A stretch of DNA of 64,000 bases from Ricordea florida. Its lineage: Eukaryota > Cnidaria > Anthozoa > Corallimorpharia > Ricordeidae. A program made the translations under genes and the position numbers. Shown one piece after another: positions 20,331 to 31,714 of the stretch (its first letter is position 1; every line of letters starts with the position of its first letter). Location of the stretch: the NCBI GenBank assembly GCA_949710005.1, contig OX453280.1, positions 21,502,207-21,566,206 on the forward strand, given 5' to 3'. Under the pieces are notes generated by a model that searched no databases, had not been told where the DNA came from, and saw only the letters and a list, made by a program, of their open reading frames with translations.

Positions 20331-20345
20331 GAATATTCTTTAAAT
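20331..20345 (-). promoter_or_regulatory. Capsid-gene upstream motif in the capsid-integrase divergent spacer
   Basis: Minus strand ATTTAAAGAATATTC, 21 nt before the capsid ATG at 20309. It covers the first two bases of the integrase ATG (20344) on the other strand. A weaker plus-strand version, ATTTTAAGGATA (20315-20326), lies 17 nt before the integrase start. Confidence 0.5.
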
Positions 20346-21204
20346 GAGTAACGAAAACATGTTATCAAAAATATACTATTCAACTTATGGATATTGGAAA
20401 GGATATTCTGCAATTCCTAAATTAGCTGAGAAAGCAAAAGTTAGTGAAGCTGAGGCTAAAAGATGGCTTGAGAAACAGGCTATGTGGCAAATCTATCTAC
20501 CAGCTCCAAAGTATATCCCTAGACCGCACTGGACTGTAGATAAACCTAATCAGATTCACCAAGCAGATTTATTATTTTTACCACATGATAGAGTTGGAAG
20601 AAAGACATATCGATATGCTTTGGTTGTGATTGATATAGCTAGTCGATACAAAGATGCTGAACCATTAACCTCAAAAGAAAGTCATGAGATTTCAAAAGCT
20701 TTAACGAAAATATATTCCAGAAAGTTAAAATATCCAAAAACATTAATTGTTGATCCTGGAAGAGAATTTATGGGTGATGTGACAAAACTTATGAACATAC
20801 ATAATGTAACGATTAACGATTAAGTGAACGATTATTTAGTCATCAATACGCACAAGAAATGATTAGTGATGATAGGTCTAGAGTATGGGTGAAACAATTA
20901 CCAGATATTTTGAAAACTCTGAATAGTCTACCAACTAGAATAACTGGGGAAGAGCCTGTGAAAGCTATAAAAATGAAAGAGGTTGATATTGATCCTCCAA
21001 AATATAAGCGAGTTGTTGGATATGATGAGGTTAGGTTACCACCTGGTGTTAAAGTTAGATACCTACTTGCTCCGGGTGAACTTGAGGGTGGTGAACGAAG
21101 ACGAGCCACTGATCCAATCTGGAGTATTCAGGTTTATGATCTTTCTAGAAGTGTTGTTTCACCCAATCAACCAGTTTTGTATTTAATTCAGCTGTCGTTT
21201 ATGT
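20344..21204 (+). pseudogene. Retroviral-type (rve, DDE) integrase, broken in two ways
   Basis: The first part (20344-20823, 159 residues) carries an N-terminal helical region and the first two catalytic Asp contexts: HQADLLFLP near residue 75 and IVDPGREFMGD near 140. It then hits a stop. A second frame (SERLFSHQYAQEM onward, about 20831-21204) carries the C-terminal region with RRATDPIWSIQVYDL. The stretch that should join them, including the third catalytic residue (Glu), is missing. The join contains repeated AACGATT units. The C-terminus is also cut: the last codons before the stop come from the flanking host repeat (junction about 21189). The enzyme would normally insert the element into host DNA; this copy cannot. 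Confidence 0.8.
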
Positions 21205-21384
21205 AGTATATATCAAACCATACAGTTTGATAATTTCTTGGAAGGGTACGTACTAGTTAAACAGTTCTGTACACTGGTAGTGTTTGTTTTACTATATATA
21301 TGCAGTGTGGTTCTAACTGTTTCATCCGTGTATCCAACCATGCAGTGTGATAGATTTTTGTGAAGCTACTGAAGAGATCTTTAC
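21190..21384. repeat. 195 bp block identical to 26649-26843
   Basis: It begins AGCTGTCGTTTATGTAG and ends GAAGAGATCTTTAC. By eye every base matches the block at 26649-26843, whereas other copies of this satellite-type sequence in the window are clearly diverged. It forms the right flank of the viral element. Confidence 0.85.
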
Positions 21385-21879
21385 CGGGTGGTATCTTTAT
21401 AACAGGAGAATTTATAACCTAGAAGAATAGGAGAAGGATGAACTTTGATCATCTTGGCGGGTATTTTTAAAATTACAACTTGTTTGAAGAGTTCGCGCGA
21501 AAAATTGGAGAGAAAAATTGAAAAACTAAAACGACGGAGTTGTGGATTGGACAATAGAATTTCAAAAAACTGACATTTAGAAAGCTGTCAAGTCAAAAAC
21601 GAAAACAAAGTACCAAACATTATTTCATAAGGCTTGCAACAAAATGAAGAAGATTCTTTGGCTCAAACCCGCCATGTTTGGTATCTTTGCAAAGCTCTGT
21701 TTTAACTCTACATTTTCCACCATTCGATTGTCCATAGCCGAAAAATCTGAGCAAAAAATTGGGCTTCAAATGTCGTATTCGAAAACGGTTCGTTCCCAGT
21801 TTCCCGACCTTGAAATCAGAAACGTGCTGACAACGAAAAACATGATAAATTTGTAAAGATGGTTAATTTGAAGCTCGGT

Positions 21880-21985
21880 AGTGAAATGCGAAGGTGAATT
21901 AATCAACATGACACGAGCATGGGACAAAGGAAAAATTCTGAGTCCCCGACAGGAATCGAACCCATGACCTCCCTCCCACGTCTTT
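21880..21985 (-). mobile_element. tRNA-derived SINE fragment
   Basis: On the minus strand it has GAGGTCATGGGTTCGATTCC (a B-box region) followed by TGTCGGGGACTCAGAATTTT. This resembles the fragment at 7745-7860 in its tRNA part but has a different body. Confidence 0.5.
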
Positions 21986-21989
21986 TTCA

Positions 21990-22590
21990 GTGTACTAAAA
22001 TGATACTTTCTAATAGAATTGACCAAACTATAACTTTACTTATTCTGACTCATCTTGATTGGTTGGGAAGGTGCTAGACCCTTCCGGTCCCTTTACGCTC
22101 TGGTTCATTGTGCTCTAAAACTAAAATATAATTCCAACTAAAAGGGAAGAAAAGTAGAGGTATCTACAACAGATGTTCACAAAAGAAGAAAATTCTGTGT
22201 TTTTAAATTATCAGCAGCCAGAGAAAACTCTATTTGTAGAATAGTACATGGGAAGTCTCTGAATTTCTGTCTTTCGAAAAAATATATGCTGTGAAACGAG
22301 TTGATAAGGTCAGTTGTGCCACCAAAAAAATGATTAAGAAGCTGACATTTCAAGCGTTTGTCCTTAAGCTTCTTTAGCATGCATGCACATGTATGAATAA
22401 TCATATGCGCATTCCAATCAAATTCATGTCGATGATATGACTTTACATCGCTAACAGTTTTCTCTCAGGCGTTTATTATTGTGACCAGAAAAACGCCTCT
22501 TGACTTCTGTTTTTTCTTCTTTCATTAAACTTCGTTCTTCACATGTTTCAAGGAAATATTTTCGCATCTCTTAAGTATCAATGGGTGTAA
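21990..22590. other. Non-coding stretch, nothing recognised
   Basis: Only short unsupported open frames are present. Confidence 0.4.
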
Positions 22591-25399
22591 CACTTTAGTT
22601 GAGTTACAAACGAAATATGGCCCTGCAAGCCGTTCGTGTCTGCATTTTTATTGAGAACGCTTTGATAAATGATCAGAAAAGAGGACAGCGCCCTCACACG
22701 TGCCACATTCCACATCGTCCTTCGTGCGAACAAGTTTTTTTTTTTTCACAAATTCAGGAAACTTGGGAACACAAACATAAGCTTATGAAAGCAGTAAAGA
22801 GTCAACCTGTTGTTTGCAGCTCAACCAAAAATCAACCAGCTCCTGATCTTGCCAGGTCATTACGCCTTGCGAAAATTTGCTTTACCTCAACAGAAAAGCT
22901 TGGAAAGCTGCGTGTATCATTAAAACGTAATGTTAGTCAACTGTGCCCCTTATGCGAAAAACTTTAATATTCAGCTGTTAACTGCTTTGCAAAGACTGAC
23001 TCAGCAAAAGCCACAGCAAATTAGCCTGGTTCATGAGTTGTATCTTACAGGTTTGCACGACATTGATCAATTTCAGGATTTGTTTACATAAAGCCTGAGA
23101 GAGAAAGATGGTCAAAACGAATTATCGATATTGACTGATAGGCGTTTAACAGCCTCAGGCTAAAATTCAATAAACCCGTTCTAGCTTTACCAGGTTAATA
23201 AATGTTTCTTGATTTATGCGAACATCGATGATCATTACCAAACTGACGGTACATGGTATTTACATTCTGTTGATCATTACCAAACTGACGGTACATGGTA
23301 TTTACATCCTGTTGATCATTACCAAACTGACGGTACATGGTATTTACATCCTGTTGATCATTACCAAACTGACGGTACATGCATGGTATTTACATCCTGT
23401 TGATCTTCCAATGTGCTCGTAACACTGCTTGGATTGTCGTAAATTAACATGATATTGATCAATTTTGTTGAAAGACGATCTAGAAGAATAGTGATATTTG
23501 TGCAAGTTCGCTTTTTTACGTTTGGCCATGACAAAACTAACTGCATCTATAGTTTCAAATTCTCATGCGCTATCTCTTGTGCTCAATACATATTGAATTA
23601 TGAAACAGTACTGCTTGACAGTCCTTTCTTACAATTAACAACTATATTTTAAGATTATTAGGTTCAGTTATAAAATATTCAAAACTGCAAGTGGAAAAAA
23701 AGCGAAAGAAGTCGATTCACCGCATGTCTTGGAAGCTTTTTCAGCAGGAGTATAGACAATGGAAAAGTGAGTATCCTAGTATTCATTGAACGACAGCAGT
23801 CACCCAATTGGCTTTTGTATCCCCCTGAAAACATATTCATTCAGCTCCACTTGGACGATTACAAGTTCTTTAACTTGAGATAGTTTGGCAATTTTAAACT
23901 ATCCAAGGGCGAAACACTTAACTTACATCACAAACGAAATATGCCCACCCCCTTCCCTGCGACGCTGTTCGCGCCTGTATTCTGAGTGACAACGCTTTAA
24001 TAACAGATTAGAAAACATGAAAAGCGAGCTCATCTTTGCCACTTTCCATTTGGTGCTCTGCGCGTACGACTGGTGCGCACCTTCGCGCACGCCAATCTCA
24101 GTATCTAAATCTCGCGATAAATTTCCTGTTAACAAATTCATGACATTTGAAACAGAAACATAATGTATATAAAGTTCAAGCTCATCCAATGCTCACACGC
24201 TTTTTAGTTTTCTCCGGACACTTGCTTGTTAGTTGACTTGAACCCGACGAATTTATCCGCGCATAACTATTCAACAAATCTCACCTTGCAAACTTCTGAC
24301 CTTAACGATCCGCCGACTTGTGGAACAAACTGAGTTACAGCTTTTCAAGAACGAAGCATGCAGAAGGAACAGCACTCAAACAGCACTCTGATGTGCCAAT
24401 TGACTGATAGATATTTTGGCATGCCGATCTTTTATATAAATTGAATTTCAATAAGGCCCGTTAAAGCTTTTCAAGGTTAATGCCGAATGTTTCGTGATTT
24501 AAGCATCCATTATCGTAACCAGTCCAACCAGTCCAACCATGATATTCACATCCTTTTTATTATGTTCCATTATGCTGTCAACACTGCTTGGCTTGGTCAG
24601 TCAAACGTAGAAAAAATTATTTGATGACCTGTAACTTACGAGTTTGCATGACATTGATCACAGAAAGCTTGAGAGAGAACGGCGGTCGACAAGAATTGTA
24701 ATATTTGTGAAAGTCCGCTCTTTCCCTGGCAAGTTTTGCACATACATGTTTAGTTGTATTCATATGCGCTCTCTCTCGCGCTCAATATATATTTTTAACT
24801 TGGTCATCGATTTATTGATCCAAAACCTATTTTCCCTTTATTGCTCAATATTTCACATAGTTGATTTTGTGCAGTGAAGTCAGAGCCAAACATATTGCGA
24901 TTTTATTTAACAGGTCTCACGGCTACAGATTCAAAAGGCTTTTTATCAGAAGCTTTTAAATCGAAGGGCCATAAGTTTCAGTTCATAATTGACGTTTTCA
25001 GGGTCATGTCCAATTTATATTGAAAATTTACACTTTGTGAGATCTGTCCACAAAACAGTAATCAATTTTATCAAAGAATTGAAAAGCTGTTTGCCGCTTG
25101 CTGCGAAAAGATCATAAGTTTATTTTTGTTTTCATTCACCCATTTCGTAATTACAAGAGAGATAGGCAGCTTGGATCTGTCTTGAAGGCACACAAAATTA
25201 TCTGTGAAGCGTATATGTAGCTGGTCCAATAAAATTTGATATGAAACTGAACATAGTACAGATATAAGATTTCGTCCTCTCCTAGTTATATATATGCCGG
25301 GTTTTGGTCATTTGACGAGGTTTTCATTACACAGGCACAAGACAACTCGATAGGCAGATATTGTTTTTTAAACTTATTTCCTATTACAGCTAACTTCTT
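22591..25399. repeat. Diverged copies of the right-hand array unit
   Basis: Recognisable landmarks of the 49-64 kb array occur here: GCACTCTGATGTGCCAATTG at about 24383-24402, the ACATTGATCA block at about 23060 and 24651, and the TCGTCCTCTCCTAGTTATAT region near 25272. The copies are much more diverged than those in the array. No coding region is supported. Confidence 0.6.
23229..23403. repeat. 42 bp minisatellite, four copies
   Basis: The unit GATCATTACCAAACTGACGG...TTTACATCCTGTT repeats four times, with a 4 bp insertion in the last copy. Because 42 is a multiple of three and the unit lacks stops in several frames, it produces spurious repetitive peptides on both strands. Confidence 0.9.
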
Positions 25400-26648
25400 C
25401 TCTTTCTGAAAGTTAAGGCCAAATGTCCATAGAAATCTAACGAACGATTGTATCTCTTACCAGTTTCATCAATATTACGATTTGTAAGTAAAACGATCCT
25501 AAATCAGACATCCTTAGACATAAGTCCCGGACATTTGTATCACTGTATTCAATATCACTCAGAAATTACCTTAATTGTTGTTCACCTTCAAGCTAGGGTA
25601 AAGGTTGTGGCTTTCTCTTGCAGGCGTCGGTTCAGTTCCAGTCCAATTTCAAAGGGCTTCCCAGTAACAGCTAATACTGCCAGGAGATAAGCCTGTAATT
25701 TCTCAGTACTTTCTAAATGAGCATTTTTTGCAGTGCCCTTAGAGTTGACTACAAACATTTCCTGTTTTGACATACAAATGGTATAAGCAATTATGCGTAG
25801 CCTTCTAAGGGAATGTAATTCCGCTTATAAAGCAAAACAGTTCCTCAATTTATGCTTAAGTCAGTAAACTTTTAGTGTTACGCGTACGGAAACAAATCTT
25901 GAATCAATATGAAGGGGGTTTGATTCAGTATCAAAACTTTCAAGGTACAAGTGCTTAAGTTCGTAGATCGGCGTGTTAGGTTCTCGGCTCTTCAAAATCG
26001 CGTTAACACTTCCAAATCTAGCGTTGCTGTAGTTCTCCAATAAAAAGAACGACTGATGGCCTGCTACAGAAGTGAATAAAATAATGTCTGCTATGCCATG
26101 ACCAGTAGTTCATCATGCGCTCTCACAAAGTCTAGTAAAGCTACATGTTTTTATTCTTAGATTTCTTCTTCATCTTATTTGTCTTCAACTTTAATTTCAT
26201 TCGGTATTTACGATTCCAAGCATTGTTATCATTTCCTTTTCATGCAGTTGCAGCTATGTATCTTTTATCATAAGGTTTCTTTTCAAAATCGTCAACAGAG
26301 CATAAGAACAAATAATTATTTTGAGTGCAAAATGCAAATTATGAAATATTGCTCAAGTTGATCAACCAAACACAAATGAATCCACTTCATAAATGCGATA
26401 TTATGCAGGAATTTTATTACATTTTGTCAGTACGTAGTCTTCCTCTGATTAACTAGAAGGTAAATATACCACGTTGCGGAGATCATGGAATCGTGAATAC
26501 TATCGAGAAAACAGCAAAAACCATATTCTTACCTCGCTTCCTGTTATTAATTGTGGATTCTCAATGGACTTGCAGTCAGTTAACGAGCAAACAAACAAAC
26601 CTTGACTGAGTATCGCAGCAAGGTACGGCTGATTGCGTGGTATAATTT
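25400..26648. repeat. Third, diverged copy of the 2.5 kb host repeat
   Basis: It shares AATCAGACATCCTTAGACAT and the region ending in GTCAACAGAGCATAAGAACA (about 26290-26309) with the copies at 5830-10789. It runs directly into the satellite at 26649. This shows what the host sequence between the two junctions of the viral element should look like. Confidence 0.75.
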
Positions 26649-27545
26649 AGCTGTCGTTTATGTAGTATATATCAAACCATACAGTTTGATAATTTCTTGG
26701 AAGGGTACGTACTAGTTAAACAGTTCTGTACACTGGTAGTGTTTGTTTTACTATATATATGCAGTGTGGTTCTAACTGTTTCATCCGTGTATCCAACCAT
26801 GCAGTGTGATAGATTTTTGTGAAGCTACTGAAGAGATCTTTACGGTGGCTGTGTTTTTGTTTTGTTTTCTATGCAGTGCGATTCTAATTTTGTCAGGCAA
26901 GCCTTGTATTGTGACATTTCAAAAATATCTCAGTACTGACCAGAACGGTTCGGTTACTTCAGTATACTGTTTGTTTTTCTATCGACTGTGCTTCTGACTT
27001 TCTCATCTGCAGATCAAACCACGCAGGCGCTCGACTGTGACTGCTCAGTGGAAAGTTATAGCTACTAAACAATACTACACTGTGGTTCTTTTTGTTTTTA
27101 TATGCAGGGAGATTTAATTTCCTTATTCATATATCAAACTGATACAGTGTGAAAATTCCTTCGGAAATTCTATTATTATAGTTTTCAAGTTGTTTTCGTT
27201 TTTAAGAAACTTTAGTTTTAACTTTCTTATCAGTGGACGAAATCAAGCACTGTGACCATAATTTCGAAGGCTACTGAACAGTTTTGTAGTATGATGTTTG
27301 TTTTCCAAGAAAGTGTAATTCTAACTTTCTCATCTGTGGATCAAACCATACAGTGTGACCATTCTTTGGAAAGCTACTGAACAGTACATGTGGTTCTAAC
27401 TTTTTCATCTGTGGATCAAACCATGCAGTGTGACCATTCGAACTTTGACAAGCTTCTGAACAGTACACTGGCAACTGTACTATGGTACTGCTGCCGGTTT
27501 GCTTTACTGTAAAACGTGATTCTAACCTTTTCATCTGTGGATCAA
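26649..27545. repeat. Satellite block, ~106 bp family
   Basis: Degenerate repeats are built on TTCTAACTTTTTCATCTGTGG, ATCAAACCATGCAGTGTGACC and AAGCTACTGAACAGTAC. The same family is at 48420-48960, 21190-21384 and about 7880-8310. Confidence 0.75.
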
Positions 27546-27900
27546 AAGGCTACTCAGTGAATAGAACGGTATTCCGAGTGGTTAAGTGAGTGTAATAAGG
27601 TAATGGGCTCCTGGTGGTAGATGTTATTTTCCTATTTTTAAAAGTTGTCCGATTGAGAGTCTGTACATTAAAAGTTAGTGTGTCAATCATATCCGAGGAA
27701 ACTGAAATACTTGTGAATAATAATTAATTGCCAATATATTTCTTTTGGCCGCTATACAATGCGCTATCGTAACTGATTCCCACTTTGTTGTCTCCTCTAC
27801 GTCTAAGTCTTATCATTTAAACTTGAGACCTCTCTAATAAGCCTAAATTGTTCCCTTCTCAGGTTTAGTTTTGTCAAATGTTAGTGTGTCCATATTCGAG

Positions 27901-28095
27901 GGTCTCAATGGGGTTAACCGTTAGCCGTAAAACGGGAAAAAAAATTAGCCGTTAGGCGTAAATATCATGAAAAATGTTATCCGTTAGCCGTGAAAAAATA
28001 TTCACCGTTAGCCGTAAAACAGCCAAAAATATTAACCTTTAAAACAGTAAAAAATATTAACCGTTAGCCGTAAAAGTTGTCACTCCATTGAGACC
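27901..28095. mobile_element. Short element with GGTCTCAATGG inverted ends and internal tandem repeats
   Basis: The ends are GGTCTCAATGG (27901-27911) and its exact complement (28085-28095). Inside are five or six degenerate units of AACCGTTAGCCGTAAAA. No clear target duplication was seen. Confidence 0.55.
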
Positions 28096-28592
28096 TTCAT
28101 CTTCTCATTGTTTGTTTGCTGGCGGAGCTAATAAAATAAATCAAATATATCTCAGTGTCTTAACACAGGATTCAAGGTATGTTGATCAACGATTATAAGC
28201 GTTCAGTTAAAAAAATATCATTTGTCTACTCTTGCCTTATTTTGTAGGAGAAGGTGTGAAATTTAAAGCAGCTTGCATTTAATCAACGACAGGAGATTTC
28301 CAAGGTTTAATTATGGTATGTAAAATCAAAGATTCCGATGACATTCTAAAAATTAAAATTCACATGTTGTTATATACATTCTGCCGATCCCTGCAAACTT
28401 CTTTAGAGCAACGTCTTGTAAGAAGGTTCTTTGTTTTCTCATTTAACCTGAGAAAGCAGTCACAGAGTCGTTCATTGTGCCTGTATTTTGAACAAGCTGG
28501 AAGTTGAAGTACAGCATCTAAAGCATTACTTTATCAGCTCGAGTTGCACGTATTCAAATTAAGAATTCAGTATTCCCGTTTCTTCTCTCACC
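28096..28592. other. Non-coding stretch, nothing recognised
   Basis: A 64-codon frame at 28313-28507 has no recognisable domain or splice support. Confidence 0.4.
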
Positions 28593-29614
28593 AATAATTA
28601 CTGATCGTCATCCAAACCCATTGTCTTCTGTCTGCATTATATCATCGAATGCCGAGAGAAAAAAAATGCAAACCAAGTGTGTGAGAAAAACGGGTGCGGT
28701 CTTTTTTGGTAGCAGGGAAATTATCAGGGGTAATCTTACACGTGCTAAATCGACACGCAGCATTATTAAAACACGCAGCATTATTAAACCTATAACAAGC
28801 TGCATTATTAAAAATAATGCTGCGTGTTTTGGTTTTAATAATGCAGCATGCTTTACATCCGTATATCCACTGCTGAAGCACTTCCTCGTCTCTCGCCATT
28901 CTTTAAAGATATTTAGCGCCCAATTCTACTTCCTTCGAGAAAATGAGGTAATATCCGATACTCCTCGTTACACAAACAATTAGGACTGAAAATATTTAGA
29001 AAAATACATGACTATCTGTCTCACTAGAAAACGAACTAAGCAAAGTCAAGAACATTTGTGTCCATATCCGCTTTTAATGCTTTAGTGAATAACATTATTA
29101 TCCTCTGATCATTTTCTGTGCCCTTCACTCGTCGACACACCCATTCCTGAACAACAATAACAACATCGGGTTACACACAACTAAGCAAAACCAAAGAACT
29201 GTAACGACTTAGAAAGTACTTACCATCTCATTCATCCGACTTAATAGTAAACGTTGACTGCGTAAGAAACAATTCTTCCTTAGAACTGCTTTCGCAGAAG
29301 TTTTCCGCCATCATTCCAAACAACAATGAGTTGACTTTCAGAAAGAACTGTGTTTGTCGAGCAATATGCAAATTGCATCTACCTTGACAACAAACAGTCA
29401 ATAACTCGTTTCTGGTTGCATTTTTCACACGTACATGTCAAGTTATGCTCATGAAAACAATAGCTAATGTGGCAGTTACCTTGAATAAAAAGTATCGATT
29501 GAACGCCATGAATTGTTTAACTTATTGTTTTCCACAGAAATACAAAAGGAGGGTGACATTCGATGATATAATTGCAGACAGAAGAATATGGGTTTGGATG
29601 ACGATCAGTAATTA
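28593..29614. mobile_element. ~1.0 kb element with ~60 bp inverted ends
   Basis: The left arm (28593-28653) and right arm (29555-29614) are inverted copies that share ACTGATCGTCATCCAAACCC and TCTTCTGTCTGC, with a few mismatches. An internal hairpin built on CACGCAGCATTATTAAA lies at about 28755-28852. No transposase is encoded. Confidence 0.6.
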
Positions 29615-29733
29615 TAATAGATAATTACTGAGGCGAGCAGCATTATTGGATATAATGCAGATAGCTTCGGCCTGCGGCCTCAGCTGCCTGCATTATATCC
29701 AATAATGCTGCTCGCCTCAGTAATTATCTATTA
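29615..29733. repeat. Perfect 46 bp palindrome arms (foldback) abutting the 1.0 kb element
   Basis: Arm 1 (29615-29660) and arm 2 (29688-29733) are exact inverted copies separated by 27 bp. They contain GAGGCGAGCAGCATTATTGG. It would form a cruciform or a very stable hairpin. Confidence 0.85.
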
Positions 29734-30403
29734 CATATTAGCTCAGGTACGTAGGGGAAATATCGGTGGTAAAGTTTAGTTTTCAATTAAAACTTGCGAA
29801 GCACGTAGAAGCTGGACCATTTTCATTCTCTCACAACTTCACAAATAGTTGTGAAGCACGTTTCCTCCAATTTATTCCCCAGTGAGTTTTTCATCATTTC
29901 GTGCAGAAATTTAATTTGGTACTCTTTCACATGCTCGTTACGCGGTCTGACAGGAGGATTGATTTCGCCACAGCCTCGTCTCCTTCAAAGACAGCGGCCT
30001 TTTGTTCAAAGTTCTCCAACTCTATACCTTAAACAGAATTTTTCTTCATATCGTGATTAGCAAAGGTCATAGATTGCCTTAGACTTTATTACCATGAACA
30101 TGCAGTACTAGTACATGGAAAAACTACACAAAACCTATTAAGGGAATCATCAAACAGATAAAGAACTGCATGCGGTTAGATACAGGAATTGTTTATTATA
30201 GATATTGTTTGTTATAGAGATGAAAACAGTTTAAAAGTAACCAAAAAGACCTACGTGACTTTTTTTCAGATGAGAAGATCTTACAAACGTAACTAAAACA
30301 AATTAAATAGTACTTAACGAAACTAGAAAGGCGTGTCCATATATTAACAGTACTGACTACTATGAACGAATCACTCTAGAAAGCTGGTTCACTAATTTAC
30401 ATT
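29734..30403. other. Non-coding stretch, nothing recognised
   Basis: No supported exon or repeat structure. Confidence 0.4.
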
Positions 30404-30676
30404 AGTATAAATACTCAGGTGATTATACAAAATCGCGCGCTCTGATTGGTTCGCTATCTCGGATTATCAGCCGATAATCACCTCGACGAACAAAATGGCT
30501 GCCAGTCGTTTGCGCGCTATTGATGAAATAAAACTTTTTCGAGTCGTAAAATGCTTTTATTTTCTTTTTTGAAATAATCACCTGTGTATTTATACTAAAA
30601 CAATTATTCGCCTCCGGCTCAGTGATTCTCGGTGAATATTCACCAAGAATCACTTCGCCTTCGGCGAATAATTGTT
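30404..30676. mobile_element. MITE-like TIR element followed by a hairpin
   Basis: Inverted ends AGTATAAATACTCAGGTGAT (30404) and the near-complement (30573-30596) enclose ~150 bp. Immediately to the right, 30599-30676 is a palindrome with AACAATTATTCGCC arms. The phrase GCGCGCTCTGATTGG inside it also occurs near 61207. Confidence 0.65.
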
Positions 30677-30679
30677 AAA

Positions 30680-31161
30680 TAAGCGCCAATGAACAGGTGG
30701 CTAACAATTACCTGGACCGTACAAACAACTTATCGGGCAACATTCAGGGAACAGACCTAGTAAACGGAACAAAACTGACAAAAACTGACCAATAAAAACT
30801 AAGTCTTTACAGCTGACTGAGCACCATGGCCTCACTGACAAACAGCCAATAACGCCACGGCGTACACGACCCATCACGACGTTGAACACAAACACGAATA
30901 CCACCACCTAGCGACAGGTAAATTACTTGACTTTGATTGATGATGACTTCTGCTCAGGTTGTCGAAACGTCAGTCAACATCATCAATAACAATTGCTCTC
31001 AGAACTACTTACACCAGAACAATCAAACTCAACAACTTCGCTATTGATCATGCAATTCCTGGCTTCAAACTCTATGCAATTTGCGCTTATTAATATTATT
31101 TTAATTCATAAAAGCAACTTTTTGCAAACAGATTTACAATTTCATCTGTTCTATGAAGAGC
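30680..31161. other. Non-coding stretch with a degenerate hammerhead-like motif
   Basis: At about 30930-30982 the order is TTGACT, TGATGA, a GAC...GTC stem, GAAAC, then AGTCAA. This resembles hammerhead ribozyme relics found in some retroelements, but the conserved C before TGATGA is T and pairing is weak. No coding region is supported. Confidence 0.25.
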
Positions 31162-31462
31162 ACTGATAATACGTTCGCTATTTAATCACACAGCAACCAG
31201 ACAGGAGGGCTGCGGACAGACCAACAAGGGGCTTTGACCCACCTCCTACAGACACACCCACTTGCGGTTTTGATCCTCCTCCACCGGAAACCCATTTTGA
31301 GAATAAGAAGCCCGATGATGAGGGTAAGAAGGAACAGAAAAAACGCGTCGATGTATCACCTGTGAATAACTCGTCCAATGTCGATCCTTTGGACAGCACT
31401 GTTGCTCTTGAGCTTACAGGAAGCTCTGGTGCTTCAAATGTGGAAGGGACTATCCTGGATTA
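31162..31462 (+). pseudogene. C-terminal coding remnant, Pro/Lys-rich
   Basis: An open frame without an ATG runs from after a stop at 31159-31161 to a TAA at 31460-31462. It encodes about 99 residues with RGFDPPPTDTPTCGFDPPPP, then KKPDDEGKKEQKKRVDVSP, then a Ser-rich acidic end. The low-complexity composition and biased codon use suggest a real C-terminal coding relic, possibly of a gag/ORF1-type protein or a host gene. I do not recognise it. Confidence 0.35.
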
Positions 31463-31714
31463 ATTTGTAGATAGCTCTGATCAGTCTTATATGGATAATT
31501 CTTCTAGCGATAAAACTGTAAAACTATAAAAAGTAGAGCGGGCGGGCGCTTTCTTTGTTTGCAACTTCTTTAAAATTATTTCCAATTGAATGCTTTCTTC
31601 ACACTTTACTACCCTGCGACAGATTTAGTGTTACGGCCAGACTTTAACTGTTCGTAAAGCGAGTGTGAATATTTCGACCGAAGTAGTTGCCTTAACGCAC
31701 TGCCACACAACTTC

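Larger units (their letters stand above)
10790..21189. mobile_element. Polinton-like (Maverick-like) integrated viral element, incomplete
   Basis: A 10.4 kb AT-rich island interrupts the host repeat. It carries a major capsid candidate, a FtsK/HerA-type packaging ATPase, a retroviral-type integrase and a string of small coiled-coil or membrane proteins, as Polintons do. Most genes lie on the minus strand (20309 down to 11960); the zinc-repeat gene at the left and the integrase at the right point the other way. No protein-primed DNA polymerase B or adenain-like protease is seen. The left end keeps a repeat-rich terminus; the right end stops inside the integrase. Broken genes show the copy is no longer mobile, although capsid-type ORFs remain open. 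Confidence 0.85.

Noticed and set aside
23195-23546. Overlapping repetitive open frames on both strands
   Set aside because: They follow from the 42 bp minisatellite, which lacks stops in several frames; not genes.
25588-25773. 61-residue minus-strand frame
   Set aside because: The homologous positions in the other copies of the 2.5 kb repeat are not open, so it is not a conserved protein.
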